Positions 35,227 through 43,893 of a stretch of 64,000 nucleotides of DNA are shown piece by piece. Both the position numbers and the translations under genes were made by a program. Below the pieces are notes generated by a model. It made no database searches. It had not been told where the DNA came from and saw only the letters and a program-made list of their open reading frames with translations. Every line of letters starts with the position of its first letter. Within the stretch, counting starts at the first letter, position 1. The stretch lies in NCBI GenBank assembly GCA_958295915.1, contig OY282381.1, positions 2,378,722-2,442,721 on the forward strand, in the 5' to 3' direction. The stretch comes from an uncultured Caldilineaceae bacterium. Its GTDB lineage: Bacteria; Chloroflexota; Anaerolineae; Caldilineales; Caldilineaceae.

Positions 35227-36069
35227 ATGAAGACCTACTACGATTGTGAACCGACTCTGAATGATTTTGCGGTCCTGGAAGCCTGTCAGCGGGGGTACCA
35301 TCGGCTGGAAGCGGTCGTGCCCGAGGAGATCAACGCGCGTGCGCGTGCCTTTCTGGAGACGAACACATCCGGTGAACCCTCCGAAATTCTGTTTGAAGAT
35401 TGGTTTGTGGAGGGCGTGATCAAAAATCCACAGGCCGCGGGCGCGATACGTTCGCTATTGGGCATGAATTTCGGTCTGCCCATTCTGATGAGTAACCACC
35501 GGATTGAATATCCCACCAGCGCGCAGGAGTGGCATCGCGACGGCAACTCAAAATTCACCCATGAGTTGCGCAATCTGCAAGTCTTTTATCTGCCGCAGGA
35601 CTGCACGATGGAGATGGGACCAACGGAGGTGTTGCCTGGCTCGCATCTTCTGTACTCTGCCAATGACCACATAAAACATTTGGACCGGGTGCGGGGAAGC
35701 GAGTTTATGAGTGGGCCGGCAGGCTCGATCTTCATCACAGTGTACTCGCTCTGGCACCGACGCTCCAGTTCCAGGCGGACAACAACGAAGGGGGTCAGGA
35801 ACCTGCTGAAGTACAATTATTTCCGCACGGCCCCACCACAGCGAGATTGGATCATCGATCCAGAATTTGATTTCGCCACAGCGCCCTACCTGCCGTCAAG
35901 AGACTTAGGGTACTACCGCGATGTATGGCTGGCTGCGAGCCACGTCGCAGAGATGTTCCTGTGGCTGTGTGGCAAACATCAACAGTTCAAGACCGAAGGC
36001 GGTCAGACCTGGCCTCTCAATACGGCGCGCTTCCTCGACAAGCCATACGGCGTTCCCCCCGGGTTGTAA
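35227..36069 (+). CDS. Phytanoyl-CoA dioxygenase-like (PhyH) oxygenase 1
   Basis: A 280-residue Fe(II)/2-oxoglutarate-dependent oxygenase of the PhyH type. The likely iron ligands are His103 and Asp105 (EWHRDGN) and the distal His177 (SLWHRRS); an Arg downstream (GVRNLLKYNY) may bind 2-oxoglutarate. GGAGGG precedes ATG 35227. The in-frame extension to 35185 begins in a family A palindrome. It is a clear paralogue of the 40342-41256 protein: both share the EPTL start, FEDWFVE/LEDWFVE, SLLG, LPQD/FPQD and LKYNYxRT-x-x-P. Such enzymes hydroxylate or halogenate small molecules; the substrate is unknown and need not be phytanoyl-CoA. Confidence 0.88.
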   Translation: MKTYYDCEPTLNDFAVLEACQRGYHRLEAVVPEEINARARAFLETNTSGEPSEILFEDWFVEGVIKNPQAAGAIRSLLGMNFGLPILMSNHRIEYPTSAQEWHRDGNSKFTHELRNLQVFYLPQDCTMEMGPTEVLPGSHLLYSANDHIKHLDRVRGSEFMSGPAGSIFITVYSLWHRRSSSRRTTTKGVRNLLKYNYFRTAPPQRDWIIDPEFDFATAPYLPSRDLGYYRDVWLAASHVAEMFLWLCGKHQQFKTEGGQTWPLNTARFLDKPYGVPPGL

Positions 36070-36102
36070 GCGTTGAACATTTCAAGGCCGGTAAAATTGC
36101 GA

Positions 36103-36131
36103 TTGACAGTCAGAAAAGAGAATGTTATGAT
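36103..36131 (+). promoter_or_regulatory. Promoter of the second sugar ABC operon
   Basis: A consensus TTGACA (36103-36108), a 17-base spacer and TATGAT (36126-36131), about 35 bases before the binding-protein start. The -10 overlaps a 10-bp palindrome, ATCCGCGGAT (36130-36139). Confidence 0.75.
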
Positions 36132-36139
36132 CCGCGGAT
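36130..36139. promoter_or_regulatory. Candidate operator palindrome
   Basis: ATCCGCGGAT is a perfect palindrome at the -10/start-site region of the second ABC operon. A repressor bound here would block initiation. TTCGCGGATTC behind the first ABC promoter (about 30911) is similar on one side. No regulator gene is visible in the window. Confidence 0.4.
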
Positions 36140-36167
36140 TTTTCAAAATCGAGGAGGGTACTCCACA

Positions 36168-37586
36168 ATGAGATCTGAGCGAAATAATGCAGTTAGAGTA
36201 GTCACAGACGATCTGAGGCAAGGTCGTATCACGCGGCGCCAGTTTATGGGCCGCATGGTAGCGGCCGGCGTCGGTCTGAGCGCCATCAATGCCATATTGG
36301 CTGCATGTGCTGCAGTTGAGGCGCCGGCAGATCCGTCGGCCGTCTCAACTGGCTCGCAAGATGCTGCTGCGGAAGCCCCCAGTCTGGCCGGATCTGAAAT
36401 CACAGCCACATACATGCAGTCCGGCACCTATGATGTGGCGGCAGAGACGCTGAAACCAACTTTCGAGTCGGACACCGGCATCACGGTTAACCTGGTCGCC
36501 GCCCCTTTCACCGTCCTCGTCCAGCGAAACATCACGGACCTCACAACACAGACAGGCGAGTTTGATGTCATGTCGCTCAGTTTGTGGGAAGCCTCAGCCT
36601 TCCAACATTTACAGCCGCTAGATGACTTGGTGGCACGCGACGGCTTTGGCGAGGACTACATCCCAGCCTTGTGGGCGCCCGGAGGGTCCGTTTTCTATGG
36701 TGGTCAGCGTGTGGGCGTGCCCTACAGCGCTGACGCATACGGTGTTCTCTATCGCAGCGACCTGTTTGAGGAGGCCGGCGTCACCGCCGACTGGGAGACG
36801 TGGGACGATCTGTTAGCTGTCGCCGAAACGCTGAAAGGCAAGCTGCCGGACAACGTGGCCCCCATCGTCTTCTCCTTCGGCGCGCCTGAGCAGTCGACGG
36901 CCATCTTCTACGGCGCCTACCCCGGGACGTATGTGACGGCCGAAAACACCTGGGCGGTTGAGCGCGACCTTGGCGCCAAAGCCTTGGAGGTCGTGCAGCG
37001 AGTTGCCGACTACGGTCCCAGCGATGCGCTGGCATTGAGCATCGACGAGGCGAACGCCGTCTTCCTGCAGGGCAAGGCCGCCATGATTATCTGCTGGCCT
37101 AGCTTCATCCGCGCCGCAGCCGATAATCCGGAGCAATCCGCGGTGGTGGGCAAATGGCAGATGGGCAGCTTTCCAGGGCCTGGGTTCATCTTCCTGAGCG
37201 CCTGGAATCTGGCGATTTCCAAGTACAGCAAGAATATCGAGGCTGCTTGGGAGTGGATTAAAGCGTACACCAATCCCCAGAACGGCAAAGATTTTATGAC
37301 TACCTACGGGATTGGATCTCCTTTTGCCAGCACGTATGAGGACGCGGAACTTCTGCAGATGCACAGTCACGATTTTCCGCAGCAGAAGGCCAATCTCAAC
37401 CGCACGAAGGGAGTAGCCCTCACGTTCGCAGCGTTTGAAATACAGTTCCGCAACATGGGTGAGATGATGACTGGCGCCCTGACCCCCACTGAGGTAATCG
37501 AGCGTTGGCACGAGGGCTGGGCCGAGCTGACTGTCCCGCAGGCTCTGATCGAATTGGCGGAGGCCCAAGGCCAAAAGGCTTCGTAG
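36168..37586 (+). CDS. Sugar ABC transporter substrate-binding protein with Tat-like lipoprotein signal
   Basis: A 472-residue family 1 solute-binding protein. The signal contains the twin-arginine motif TRRQFMGRMVAAG, followed by a hydrophobic stretch ending in LAAC, so it looks like a Tat-exported lipoprotein. The GAGGAGGG ribosome binding site fixes ATG 36168; the longer frame from 35925 overlaps the PhyH gene. The rest has binding-protein features such as WDDLLAVAETLKGK and a C-terminal TPTEVIERWHEGW helix. It is the first gene of the second importer, with two permeases 21 and 24 bases apart. Confidence 0.92.
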   Translation: MRSERNNAVRVVTDDLRQGRITRRQFMGRMVAAGVGLSAINAILAACAAVEAPADPSAVSTGSQDAAAEAPSLAGSEITATYMQSGTYDVAAETLKPTFESDTGITVNLVAAPFTVLVQRNITDLTTQTGEFDVMSLSLWEASAFQHLQPLDDLVARDGFGEDYIPALWAPGGSVFYGGQRVGVPYSADAYGVLYRSDLFEEAGVTADWETWDDLLAVAETLKGKLPDNVAPIVFSFGAPEQSTAIFYGAYPGTYVTAENTWAVERDLGAKALEVVQRVADYGPSDALALSIDEANAVFLQGKAAMIICWPSFIRAAADNPEQSAVVGKWQMGSFPGPGFIFLSAWNLAISKYSKNIEAAWEWIKAYTNPQNGKDFMTTYGIGSPFASTYEDAELLQMHSHDFPQQKANLNRTKGVALTFAAFEIQFRNMGEMMTGALTPTEVIERWHEGWAELTVPQALIELAEAQGQKAS

Positions 37587-37607
37587 AATTACAGCGAGTA
37601 TCAGAGG

Positions 37608-38534
37608 ATGGAAAGGACAGCCTCGATTGCGAGTCAACGCCACAGCCGGCGGCGGCTTCGCCTGAGCCACGATTGGGCGTGGCTCTTGGCCTTTGTCATC
37701 CCGGCGTTCCTCGTGGTCGTGGTCGTGCAGTTCTATCCTCTCGCCTACTCCCTTTTCCTTTCAGTTCAAGATTGGACACTCACCAAATCCCAGCAACCCG
37801 AAGGCTTTGTCGGCCTAACGAATTTCACGAAAGTGCTGGGCGACTCCGTGTTTCGGCGGGCGGTGCGGAACAGTTTATACATCAGCGGCGGGGCTGTGGG
37901 GGTAGAACTGTTTCTGGGCATCAGCCTTGCATACCTGACGCTGGGCAGCCGCTGGAGTATGCGCGTCGTGCGCACGATTCTCATCCTGCCGATGGTCATT
38001 GCGCCAGTGGCCGCCGGCACAATGTGGCGCATGTTGCTGAACTCGCGCGCGGGTCTCTTCAACTACCTGCTGAACTTTGTCGGTATCCAGGGTCCCAAAT
38101 GGCTGGCTTCGCCGGACTGGGCGCTGGTGGCCGTCATTTTGTTGGACATCTGGCAGTGGACGCCGTTCGTGTTGGTGGTGGTCGCGGCTGGCGCGGCCGG
38201 CATCCCCGACGAATTGCTGGAGTCGGCCGCTATTGACGGCGCGTCCCGTTGGCAGGCCTTCCAGAAAGTGGAGCTACCCCTGCTCACACCGGTATTATTG
38301 CTGACGGCGATGTTCCGGCTGCTAGAATCACTGCTCTCGCTAGATTCGGTCTATTCGCTCACGTTTGGCGGTCCGGGTTACGCCACCTACACGCTCACGT
38401 TCTTCATCTATACCTTGGGGCTGCAGAACTTCAATTTCGGTCGCGCGGCGGCGGCGTCATGGCTGTTTATGGCCGTCGCCGCCGGCGTGATCGCTCTGGT
38501 GTTCTGGCTTCACCGTCGTTCGGATATCTCTTAA
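37608..38534 (+). CDS. Sugar ABC transporter permease (MalF type), second importer
   Basis: A 308-residue CUT1-type permease with six helices, beginning DWAWLLAFVIPAFLVVVVVQFYPLAYSLFLS. The coupling loop reads DELLESAAIDGASRWQAFQKVELPLL, close to the EAA consensus. The C-terminal part contains YSLTFGGPGYATYTLTFFIY. It starts 21 bases behind the binding-protein gene. The protein is more like the classical MalF/UgpA pattern than the first importer's permease. Confidence 0.93.
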   Translation: MERTASIASQRHSRRRLRLSHDWAWLLAFVIPAFLVVVVVQFYPLAYSLFLSVQDWTLTKSQQPEGFVGLTNFTKVLGDSVFRRAVRNSLYISGGAVGVELFLGISLAYLTLGSRWSMRVVRTILILPMVIAPVAAGTMWRMLLNSRAGLFNYLLNFVGIQGPKWLASPDWALVAVILLDIWQWTPFVLVVVAAGAAGIPDELLESAAIDGASRWQAFQKVELPLLTPVLLLTAMFRLLESLLSLDSVYSLTFGGPGYATYTLTFFIYTLGLQNFNFGRAAAASWLFMAVAAGVIALVFWLHRRSDIS

Positions 38535-38558
38535 AACGCTGCGCAGGGGACTTTTCCC

Positions 38559-39407
38559 ATGAATCTCCGCCTTCCTCTTCGGCGCTATGCGCTGCATGGC
38601 CTGCATGCCTTTGCGCTGATCGTGGCTTGTCTCGTGGTGATCATCCCGTTGGGCTTTCTGGCGCTCAATAGTGTCAAACTCGAGCGGGAATTCCTGACGA
38701 TCCCGCCCACGATCTTCCCTAGCCAGATCACATTCGAGCACTATCAGCGGGCCTTTGGCGATCCGAAGACGGTGCGTTTCTTCACCAACAGCCTGATTGT
38801 GGCAGGCACGACCACGGCCGTTTCAATCGTCTGCGGCATGTTGGCGGCCTATGGCCTGGCCCGGCTAGGGTTGCCTGCGTGGGGTCTGAGTTTCGTGGTA
38901 TTTATCTTCCTGTTCATCCGATTCTATCCCCGCATCACCACAGTGATACCCTACTTTCTCCTCATGCGCCAGTTCGATCTATTGGACACAGTGTGGGCGA
39001 TTATCCTGGGACATCTCGGCATCACCATCCCATTCGTGACCTGGCTCATGCTCGTTTTGTTCAACGACCTGCCGCCGGAGCTGGAAGAAGCCGGTATGCT
39101 GGACGGCTGCAATCCCTGGCAGAGGCTATGGCATATCGTGCTGCCGGTCACAGCGCCGGGTGTGGCATCAGCGGCTATCCTCATAGCCTTCCTATCCTGG
39201 AATGAATTCCTCATCGCCGCCAGCATAGCGAGACGGCAAGCCGTAGTGCTTTCCATCGTGGTGGCCGGCTTCGTGACCGACAAGGGCATCTACTGGGGGC
39301 CTATGTCAGCGATGAGCGTGGTCATGATTGCGCCGATGCTCATCTTTGCTTTGTTCGTGCAACGGTACCTGATCCGCGGTCTTATGCTGGGGGCCGTGAA
39401 AGGGTAG
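38559..39407 (+). CDS. Sugar ABC transporter permease (MalG type), second importer
   Basis: A 282-residue partner permease with six helices. The coupling loop is ELEEAGMLDGCNPWQRLWHIVLPVTAPG and the C-terminus reads RYLIRGLMLGAVKG, both typical of MalG-like proteins. It begins 24 bases after the MalF-type gene. No ATPase gene follows; an MBL-fold hydrolase gene comes 33 bases later and probably belongs to the same transcript. Confidence 0.94.
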   Translation: MNLRLPLRRYALHGLHAFALIVACLVVIIPLGFLALNSVKLEREFLTIPPTIFPSQITFEHYQRAFGDPKTVRFFTNSLIVAGTTTAVSIVCGMLAAYGLARLGLPAWGLSFVVFIFLFIRFYPRITTVIPYFLLMRQFDLLDTVWAIILGHLGITIPFVTWLMLVLFNDLPPELEEAGMLDGCNPWQRLWHIVLPVTAPGVASAAILIAFLSWNEFLIAASIARRQAVVLSIVVAGFVTDKGIYWGPMSAMSVVMIAPMLIFALFVQRYLIRGLMLGAVKG

Positions 39408-39440
39408 GCGCGCGCATGCCAATTTCGGAGGTAAAAAGAT

Positions 39441-40181
39441 ATGCAGATCGATCCCGATGTTTATCTGATCGGCAGTGGCCGGTTTGGCTTCGATATGACC
39501 GACCTGTATGACTGTAATATTTTCCTGTTCGATGCCGGCGGCAGCTATGTCATCTTTGATATTGGCGCCGGCCTGGGCGTCGACCAGATTCTGCAGATCT
39601 GCGCGCGCGACGGTCTGGATTTGGACAGGCTTGATCACCTGTTCCTGACCCACGCGCATGCAGACCATGCGGGTGGCGCAGCCCATTTCCGTGATCGAAT
39701 TGATTGCGCACTCTATGCGCCGGCGAGGACGGCTGAAATCGTGACAGCCTGCGATGAGGAGGCGGTCAGTTTGCCTGGAGCCAGGGCGGCCGGCATCTAT
39801 CCCGATGACTACGTTTACCGCGCTTGCTCCGTGGAGTACGTTCTGGAGGCGGGGCGCGTCGTGGAAATCGGCAAAATCAAAGTTGAAACCATCGCAACGC
39901 CAGGGCACAGCCACGACCATCATTCTTATCTGGTTACAGGGCTGGACAAGCGCTATCTGGTGGCCGGCGATGCCATTCTCTTCGGCGGGAAAGTCGTTCT
40001 ACAGAACACCTACGATTGTAGCGTGCCCCAAACTATCGCTTCCATCCAGCATCTGGCAACCTACGATTTCGATGCATTGCTGCCAGGACATTTGACGTTC
40101 AGCTTGCGCAGAGGCACGCGGCACGTTGAGGCCGCGTGCGCCATCATCGATCAATTTGGCTGCCCGCCGCCCATTGGGTGA
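39441..40181 (+). CDS. Metallo-beta-lactamase-fold hydrolase
   Basis: A 246-residue cytoplasmic hydrolase of the MBL fold. The metal motif THAHADHAGG gives His71, His73, Asp75 and His76; GHSHDHHSY supplies another His, VAGDAILFGG the bridging Asp, and LPGHL the last His, so both metal sites look complete. A GGAGG lies before ATG 39441. MBL enzymes hydrolyse esters, thioesters, lactones or phosphodiesters. A lactonase or ester-cleaving step in the glycoside pathway is plausible but not proven. Confidence 0.9.
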   Translation: MQIDPDVYLIGSGRFGFDMTDLYDCNIFLFDAGGSYVIFDIGAGLGVDQILQICARDGLDLDRLDHLFLTHAHADHAGGAAHFRDRIDCALYAPARTAEIVTACDEEAVSLPGARAAGIYPDDYVYRACSVEYVLEAGRVVEIGKIKVETIATPGHSHDHHSYLVTGLDKRYLVAGDAILFGGKVVLQNTYDCSVPQTIASIQHLATYDFDALLPGHLTFSLRRGTRHVEAACAIIDQFGCPPPIG

Positions 40182-40244
40182 CGCAACACTGCAACCTTGT
40201 CTTAGAAGGTATTTTCAAAAGCATGAATTTGTGATAGGTTGAAT

Positions 40245-40267
40245 GCGCCTCTTTCGAGCAGAGGCGC
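40245..40267. repeat. Family A palindrome before second PhyH gene
   Basis: A canonical 23-base copy with GGTTGAAT on the left. As at 35187, its ATG (40243) is in frame with the downstream PhyH gene and reads MRLFRAEA, but a strong ribosome binding site favours ATG 40342. Confidence 0.9.
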
Positions 40268-40341
40268 ATATTGAGGGATATGCTAAGGCGGCCATACCCC
40301 CAGCGATAATCATTGAATCTGAGGCTATTGAGGAGGCCGAG

Positions 40342-41256
40342 ATGATATACGATAAGGACAATCACACTTGCGATAGCGAGCCAACTCTGACCGACTCACA
40401 GGTGCTGGAATTCTGCCGGGAGGGGTACTTGCTGCTGCGGGGCGTTGTGCCGGAGGAAATCAACCAGCGCGCCTGTGATTATCTGGCAGGAAAAATTCCG
40501 GCCAACCCCAGTTACATTCCTGACGGGATGACCCAGGCGGACCTGGAGCGTATTCGCGCCTCCCACGAACCGAGCACGATTTTCCTGGAAGATTGGTTTG
40601 TTGAATGCGTGCTGCTCAATCCGCGTGTGGTTGGTGTTATGCGTTCTCTGTTGGGCCGCAACGTGGGTTTGCCCGTTCTGGCCAGCCATCACCATGTGAA
40701 GTGTCCCATGCCCGCCCAACGCTGGCATCATGACGCCGACCATGTCTTCGGCCCTGAACTCAATTTTGTCGAAGTTTTCTATTTCCCCCAGGATACGCCG
40801 GTTGAGTTGGGGCCGACAGAGATCGTGCCTAGCTCTCATATCATGCCCACGCAGCGCCAGGATGAGGAGAAGGGCGTATGTGCTGACGGGCCAGCCGGCA
40901 CCATAGGCATCCACCATCAGAGCATTCTCCATCGCCGCGGTCTCTCCACGGCGACCGGCGTTCGCCACATGCTTAAGTATAACTATTGGCGTACTGTTCA
41001 GCCGGAAAGAGATTGGATCACTGAACCGGATTTTGATTTCCAATCGGCCTATTATGGAGGACACAATCAGGCGCGCTATGTAGCGCACATGTTCTACTGG
41101 CTCTGCGGCCAAGGCGATGCCTATCGCATCATCGGCGGCCAGGCGTGGCCGTGGTCCAGCCCGAACCAGATCGGCCCTTCGTATGGATTTGGCAGTGCGC
41201 GTGGGTATCGGCCTGACTGGCGCAAACATAACCAGGACGGGTATGCCACATTCTGA
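40342..41256 (+). CDS. Phytanoyl-CoA dioxygenase-like (PhyH) oxygenase 2
   Basis: A 304-residue paralogue of the 35227-36069 protein. Likely iron ligands are His129 and Asp131 (RWHHDAD) and His197 (ILHRRGL). It has an extra segment of about 20 residues (IPDGMTQADLERIRASHEP) before LEDWFVE. AGGAGG five bases before ATG 40342 fixes the start. It ends about 50 bases from the stop of the convergent GH116-like gene. The duplication of this oxygenase around a sugar importer suggests two related hydroxylation or demethylation steps on the imported compound or its aglycone. Confidence 0.88.
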   Translation: MIYDKDNHTCDSEPTLTDSQVLEFCREGYLLLRGVVPEEINQRACDYLAGKIPANPSYIPDGMTQADLERIRASHEPSTIFLEDWFVECVLLNPRVVGVMRSLLGRNVGLPVLASHHHVKCPMPAQRWHHDADHVFGPELNFVEVFYFPQDTPVELGPTEIVPSSHIMPTQRQDEEKGVCADGPAGTIGIHHQSILHRRGLSTATGVRHMLKYNYWRTVQPERDWITEPDFDFQSAYYGGHNQARYVAHMFYWLCGQGDAYRIIGGQAWPWSSPNQIGPSYGFGSARGYRPDWRKHNQDGYATF

Positions 41257-41307
41257 GGAGAGAGGGAAGAGAAGTGAGAGATGGCGCTGCGCTCTCTCTA
41301 CTCATTC

Positions 41308-43728
41308 CTATCTTTTTACTTCTCGAACCGCCTGAATGATTCTATCCACCAATCCATTCGCTTGCATCGGACCGGTCAGATCCTGATTTAACAGCGCTGC
41401 CGGTACGGCCCACAGCATCATATTCTGATAATAATCGGCGCCGAAGGCCCGTTGGCCCGTATCGGCGTCGCCGCGCACCGTATTGGGAGCGTCCCACGTA
41501 TACCCCCAGCGGCAACTGATATTGTACAGACAACGCTGGAGCAGATCGCGGCCAAACATCTGCTGCCCGTTATACATAAAGGTCATCGCCAACATGAACA
41601 GCTCCGGAGGGAAGTAGCTAAACGTCCCGTAGCCACCCACTTTGGCTGGAGCGCCATCAGGCGTAGCATAGTTGACGGCGCCTGACTGACTGAGCGTGCA
41701 GTTGACCGCTGCCACTGTTTGCAGCGTCTTCTCCACACGTTTCTGGGGAAAAACACCTGCGACCCCATGCCAATCCGTCACCCATTGTCCATCCAGTTGG
41801 TAGCCAAAGATCAGGTCAGACTTCTGCCCCGTCTCCGGTTCGTTGAAGTTCAAATAGTAGTCGCCTGCCCATAGATGCTCTTCCAGGGCTTGGGCGCTAG
41901 CTGCTAACCAGTCGTCACATTGGGCGCGATAGGCCTCGTCGCCTATGGCTGCGGCCATACGCCGCATGATCTGGATCTGGGCCATGCGCACCCCACCGGC
42001 ATGGGTCACATATCCCTTCCAGCCGGGTTCGGGCGCCTCGAACCACTCGGTGTCGCCCAATCCATGCGAGTCTGTCCCCGGCGTTGGCATCGCCATCACT
42101 TGGGACAGACCATAGGCCGGTCGCAAATTCATTGCAAAGTCGTTGCAGCGTTTGAGCGAATCCCAAAATTCGGCCAGCACGGCGTCATCCCCCGAAACCT
42201 GCCAGTAGCGGTCGACCATAATGATGTAGCAGGCCCCATTGAGAACGGTCTGGTAGCCCATATCGGGCGCGTTCAAGCCATAGGGCGGTCGGTTGGTTTC
42301 GACTGTGGCTGTGCAACCGCCAAAGATCCATGGTGGCCGCCCGTCGGCGAACTGGTACGCTTTATAGCCGCGCAGGGTGGATAGGGCGGCCTCGGGAAAG
42401 AAATAAACAAGGGGGATATTGCCATAGAAGCTACAGGGTAGGCACTCAATCTGTGGGCAGCCGCGGGGACACTCGTTCAGGCCGAAAAGGCCGTCCTCCG
42501 GCGCGCACCAGTCACCAATCGGCGCCTGTGCCTGGCCCCAAACGCTGCACTCGGGGATCAGATGCAGATTGTTGATCAGCGCGTCAGCCAGCCACCCGGG
42601 CAGTTCCGGGGCGTTGTAGAGGACCTCCTGCCAGGCAATGATGCGTTGCAGCAATTTTTCATGGTTATTGGCTAAGAAGCTGGCCGTAGTCAGGGCATCG
42701 GGGTACTGGAGCGCATACATGTGCGTGAAGAGATCTGTCTCCTCGTGGGACGGGCTGCCGCCCGCGCGCCAATATGGCGCATGCCAGGCCAGTACCACAT
42801 GCACGGTTTGGCTGGCGCCTGGGGCCAGATCAAAGGGGAAGGTCAGGGCCGCGCCGCTATCTTCTGATGAAGGCGACAGCAATTGACTGGCGATTCCGCT
42901 CCAGGCCTCTTTGTCCGCGTTGAGGGCGCGCCCATGTTGCGCAGCCACGCCATCATCCAGCACGGCCAACACATAGGCCATCTCCCAAGCATCGCCCTGG
43001 CACTGACTCTGCACCAGTACGCCGTTCAACGGGCCAGACAATGAGCGACGCTTCACCCCGCCAGCAGGCGTCAGGTTCTGTGGCCCAAAGCCGGGAAAAT
43101 TGAAGGCAACTGTGCCGCTGTGGGGGACGTGGTCAGGGTTGCGTACCCGAATTTCGAAGACTGCGCCGGGCGTCATCGAGACAATCGTATCACCGGGAAT
43201 AAAGGGCGACCAAGCGCGCACGCCGACTGTGACTGGGGCTTCGGTATTGAACTCCATGTCGACAATTGGATAATGTCCCCAATAGTCGATCGAGTCGGCA
43301 ATGGCGACGCCGGCAAGGCCAATCTCGTAAAAATGGGGTGAGTAATCAGTGGGTGGAAAGGCAACAGCGCTTTGGCTTGGTTGGGGGGTGTCGGTTTTTC
43401 CTTGGGTGTCAGCAATCAACACCCAGGTGCGATGTGAGCCATCGTCGTTCTGGCAGGCTAAGCCCAACATGGGCAGGTTGAGCAAGGAACGTGGCTCTAC
43501 CAGGTGGTTAAAGATAGTGCTATAGCCAAACATGCCGTTGGCTTCCAGATCGATGCAGCCGGTACCGAGGCCGCCCAGGGGCATGCCACAGGTGGGGCGC
43601 GGCGCACCCCGGTAGATAATGCCTGTAACCGGCTGCCTATAGCCAGCGGCGTAAAACGTTCGCCAGCGGGCATGGAGTATGTGGGGAGGAAAGAGTCGGT
43701 CGAACGGCTGGCGGGAAGCGTCGCTCAT
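41308..43728 (-). CDS. GH116/DUF608 beta-glucosidase-like protein
   Basis: An 806-residue protein of the GBA2/GH116 type, with an N-terminal beta-sandwich and a C-terminal (alpha/alpha)6 barrel. The N-terminal signature GMPLGGLGTGCIDLEANGMFGYSTIFNH near residue 47 matches the DUF608/GBA2-N pattern. In the barrel, IECLPCSFYGNIPLVYFFPEAAL may hold the nucleophile Glu, while the segment where I expect the acid/base (DTEWFEAPEPGWKGYVTHAGG) differs from GBA2-like enzymes as I recall them. There is no signal peptide, so it should act in the cytoplasm on imported beta-glucosides. It is divergent from the glycosidase-like gene at 43.9 kb. Confidence 0.82.
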   Translation of the reverse strand: MSDASRQPFDRLFPPHILHARWRTFYAAGYRQPVTGIIYRGAPRPTCGMPLGGLGTGCIDLEANGMFGYSTIFNHLVEPRSLLNLPMLGLACQNDDGSHRTWVLIADTQGKTDTPQPSQSAVAFPPTDYSPHFYEIGLAGVAIADSIDYWGHYPIVDMEFNTEAPVTVGVRAWSPFIPGDTIVSMTPGAVFEIRVRNPDHVPHSGTVAFNFPGFGPQNLTPAGGVKRRSLSGPLNGVLVQSQCQGDAWEMAYVLAVLDDGVAAQHGRALNADKEAWSGIASQLLSPSSEDSGAALTFPFDLAPGASQTVHVVLAWHAPYWRAGGSPSHEETDLFTHMYALQYPDALTTASFLANNHEKLLQRIIAWQEVLYNAPELPGWLADALINNLHLIPECSVWGQAQAPIGDWCAPEDGLFGLNECPRGCPQIECLPCSFYGNIPLVYFFPEAALSTLRGYKAYQFADGRPPWIFGGCTATVETNRPPYGLNAPDMGYQTVLNGACYIIMVDRYWQVSGDDAVLAEFWDSLKRCNDFAMNLRPAYGLSQVMAMPTPGTDSHGLGDTEWFEAPEPGWKGYVTHAGGVRMAQIQIMRRMAAAIGDEAYRAQCDDWLAASAQALEEHLWAGDYYLNFNEPETGQKSDLIFGYQLDGQWVTDWHGVAGVFPQKRVEKTLQTVAAVNCTLSQSGAVNYATPDGAPAKVGGYGTFSYFPPELFMLAMTFMYNGQQMFGRDLLQRCLYNISCRWGYTWDAPNTVRGDADTGQRAFGADYYQNMMLWAVPAALLNQDLTGPMQANGLVDRIIQAVREVKR

Positions 43729-43824
43729 CGGTGTTACCTCAGCTATTCAATCTGCGCGGTTGCCTTGTCGGTTCACAGATAGCCTTTCGCCATCACGGTA
43801 TAGAGCCTTCTGTATTGCGTAATT

Positions 43825-43852
43825 CGCACATAGTGCGTATTTTGTATAATAT
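43825..43852 (+). promoter_or_regulatory. Promoter with embedded operator-like palindrome
   Basis: TTCGCA (43825-43830), a 16-base spacer and TATAAT (43847-43852). The palindrome CGCAC-ATA-GTGCG (43827-43839) sits on the -35 and spacer, where a repressor would block polymerase. It faces the glycosidase-like gene and may also affect the divergent GH116-like gene. Confidence 0.55.
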
Positions 43853-43893
43853 ACACGCTGTACTGTCAAATGAAGCTAGAAAGGACTGATATC

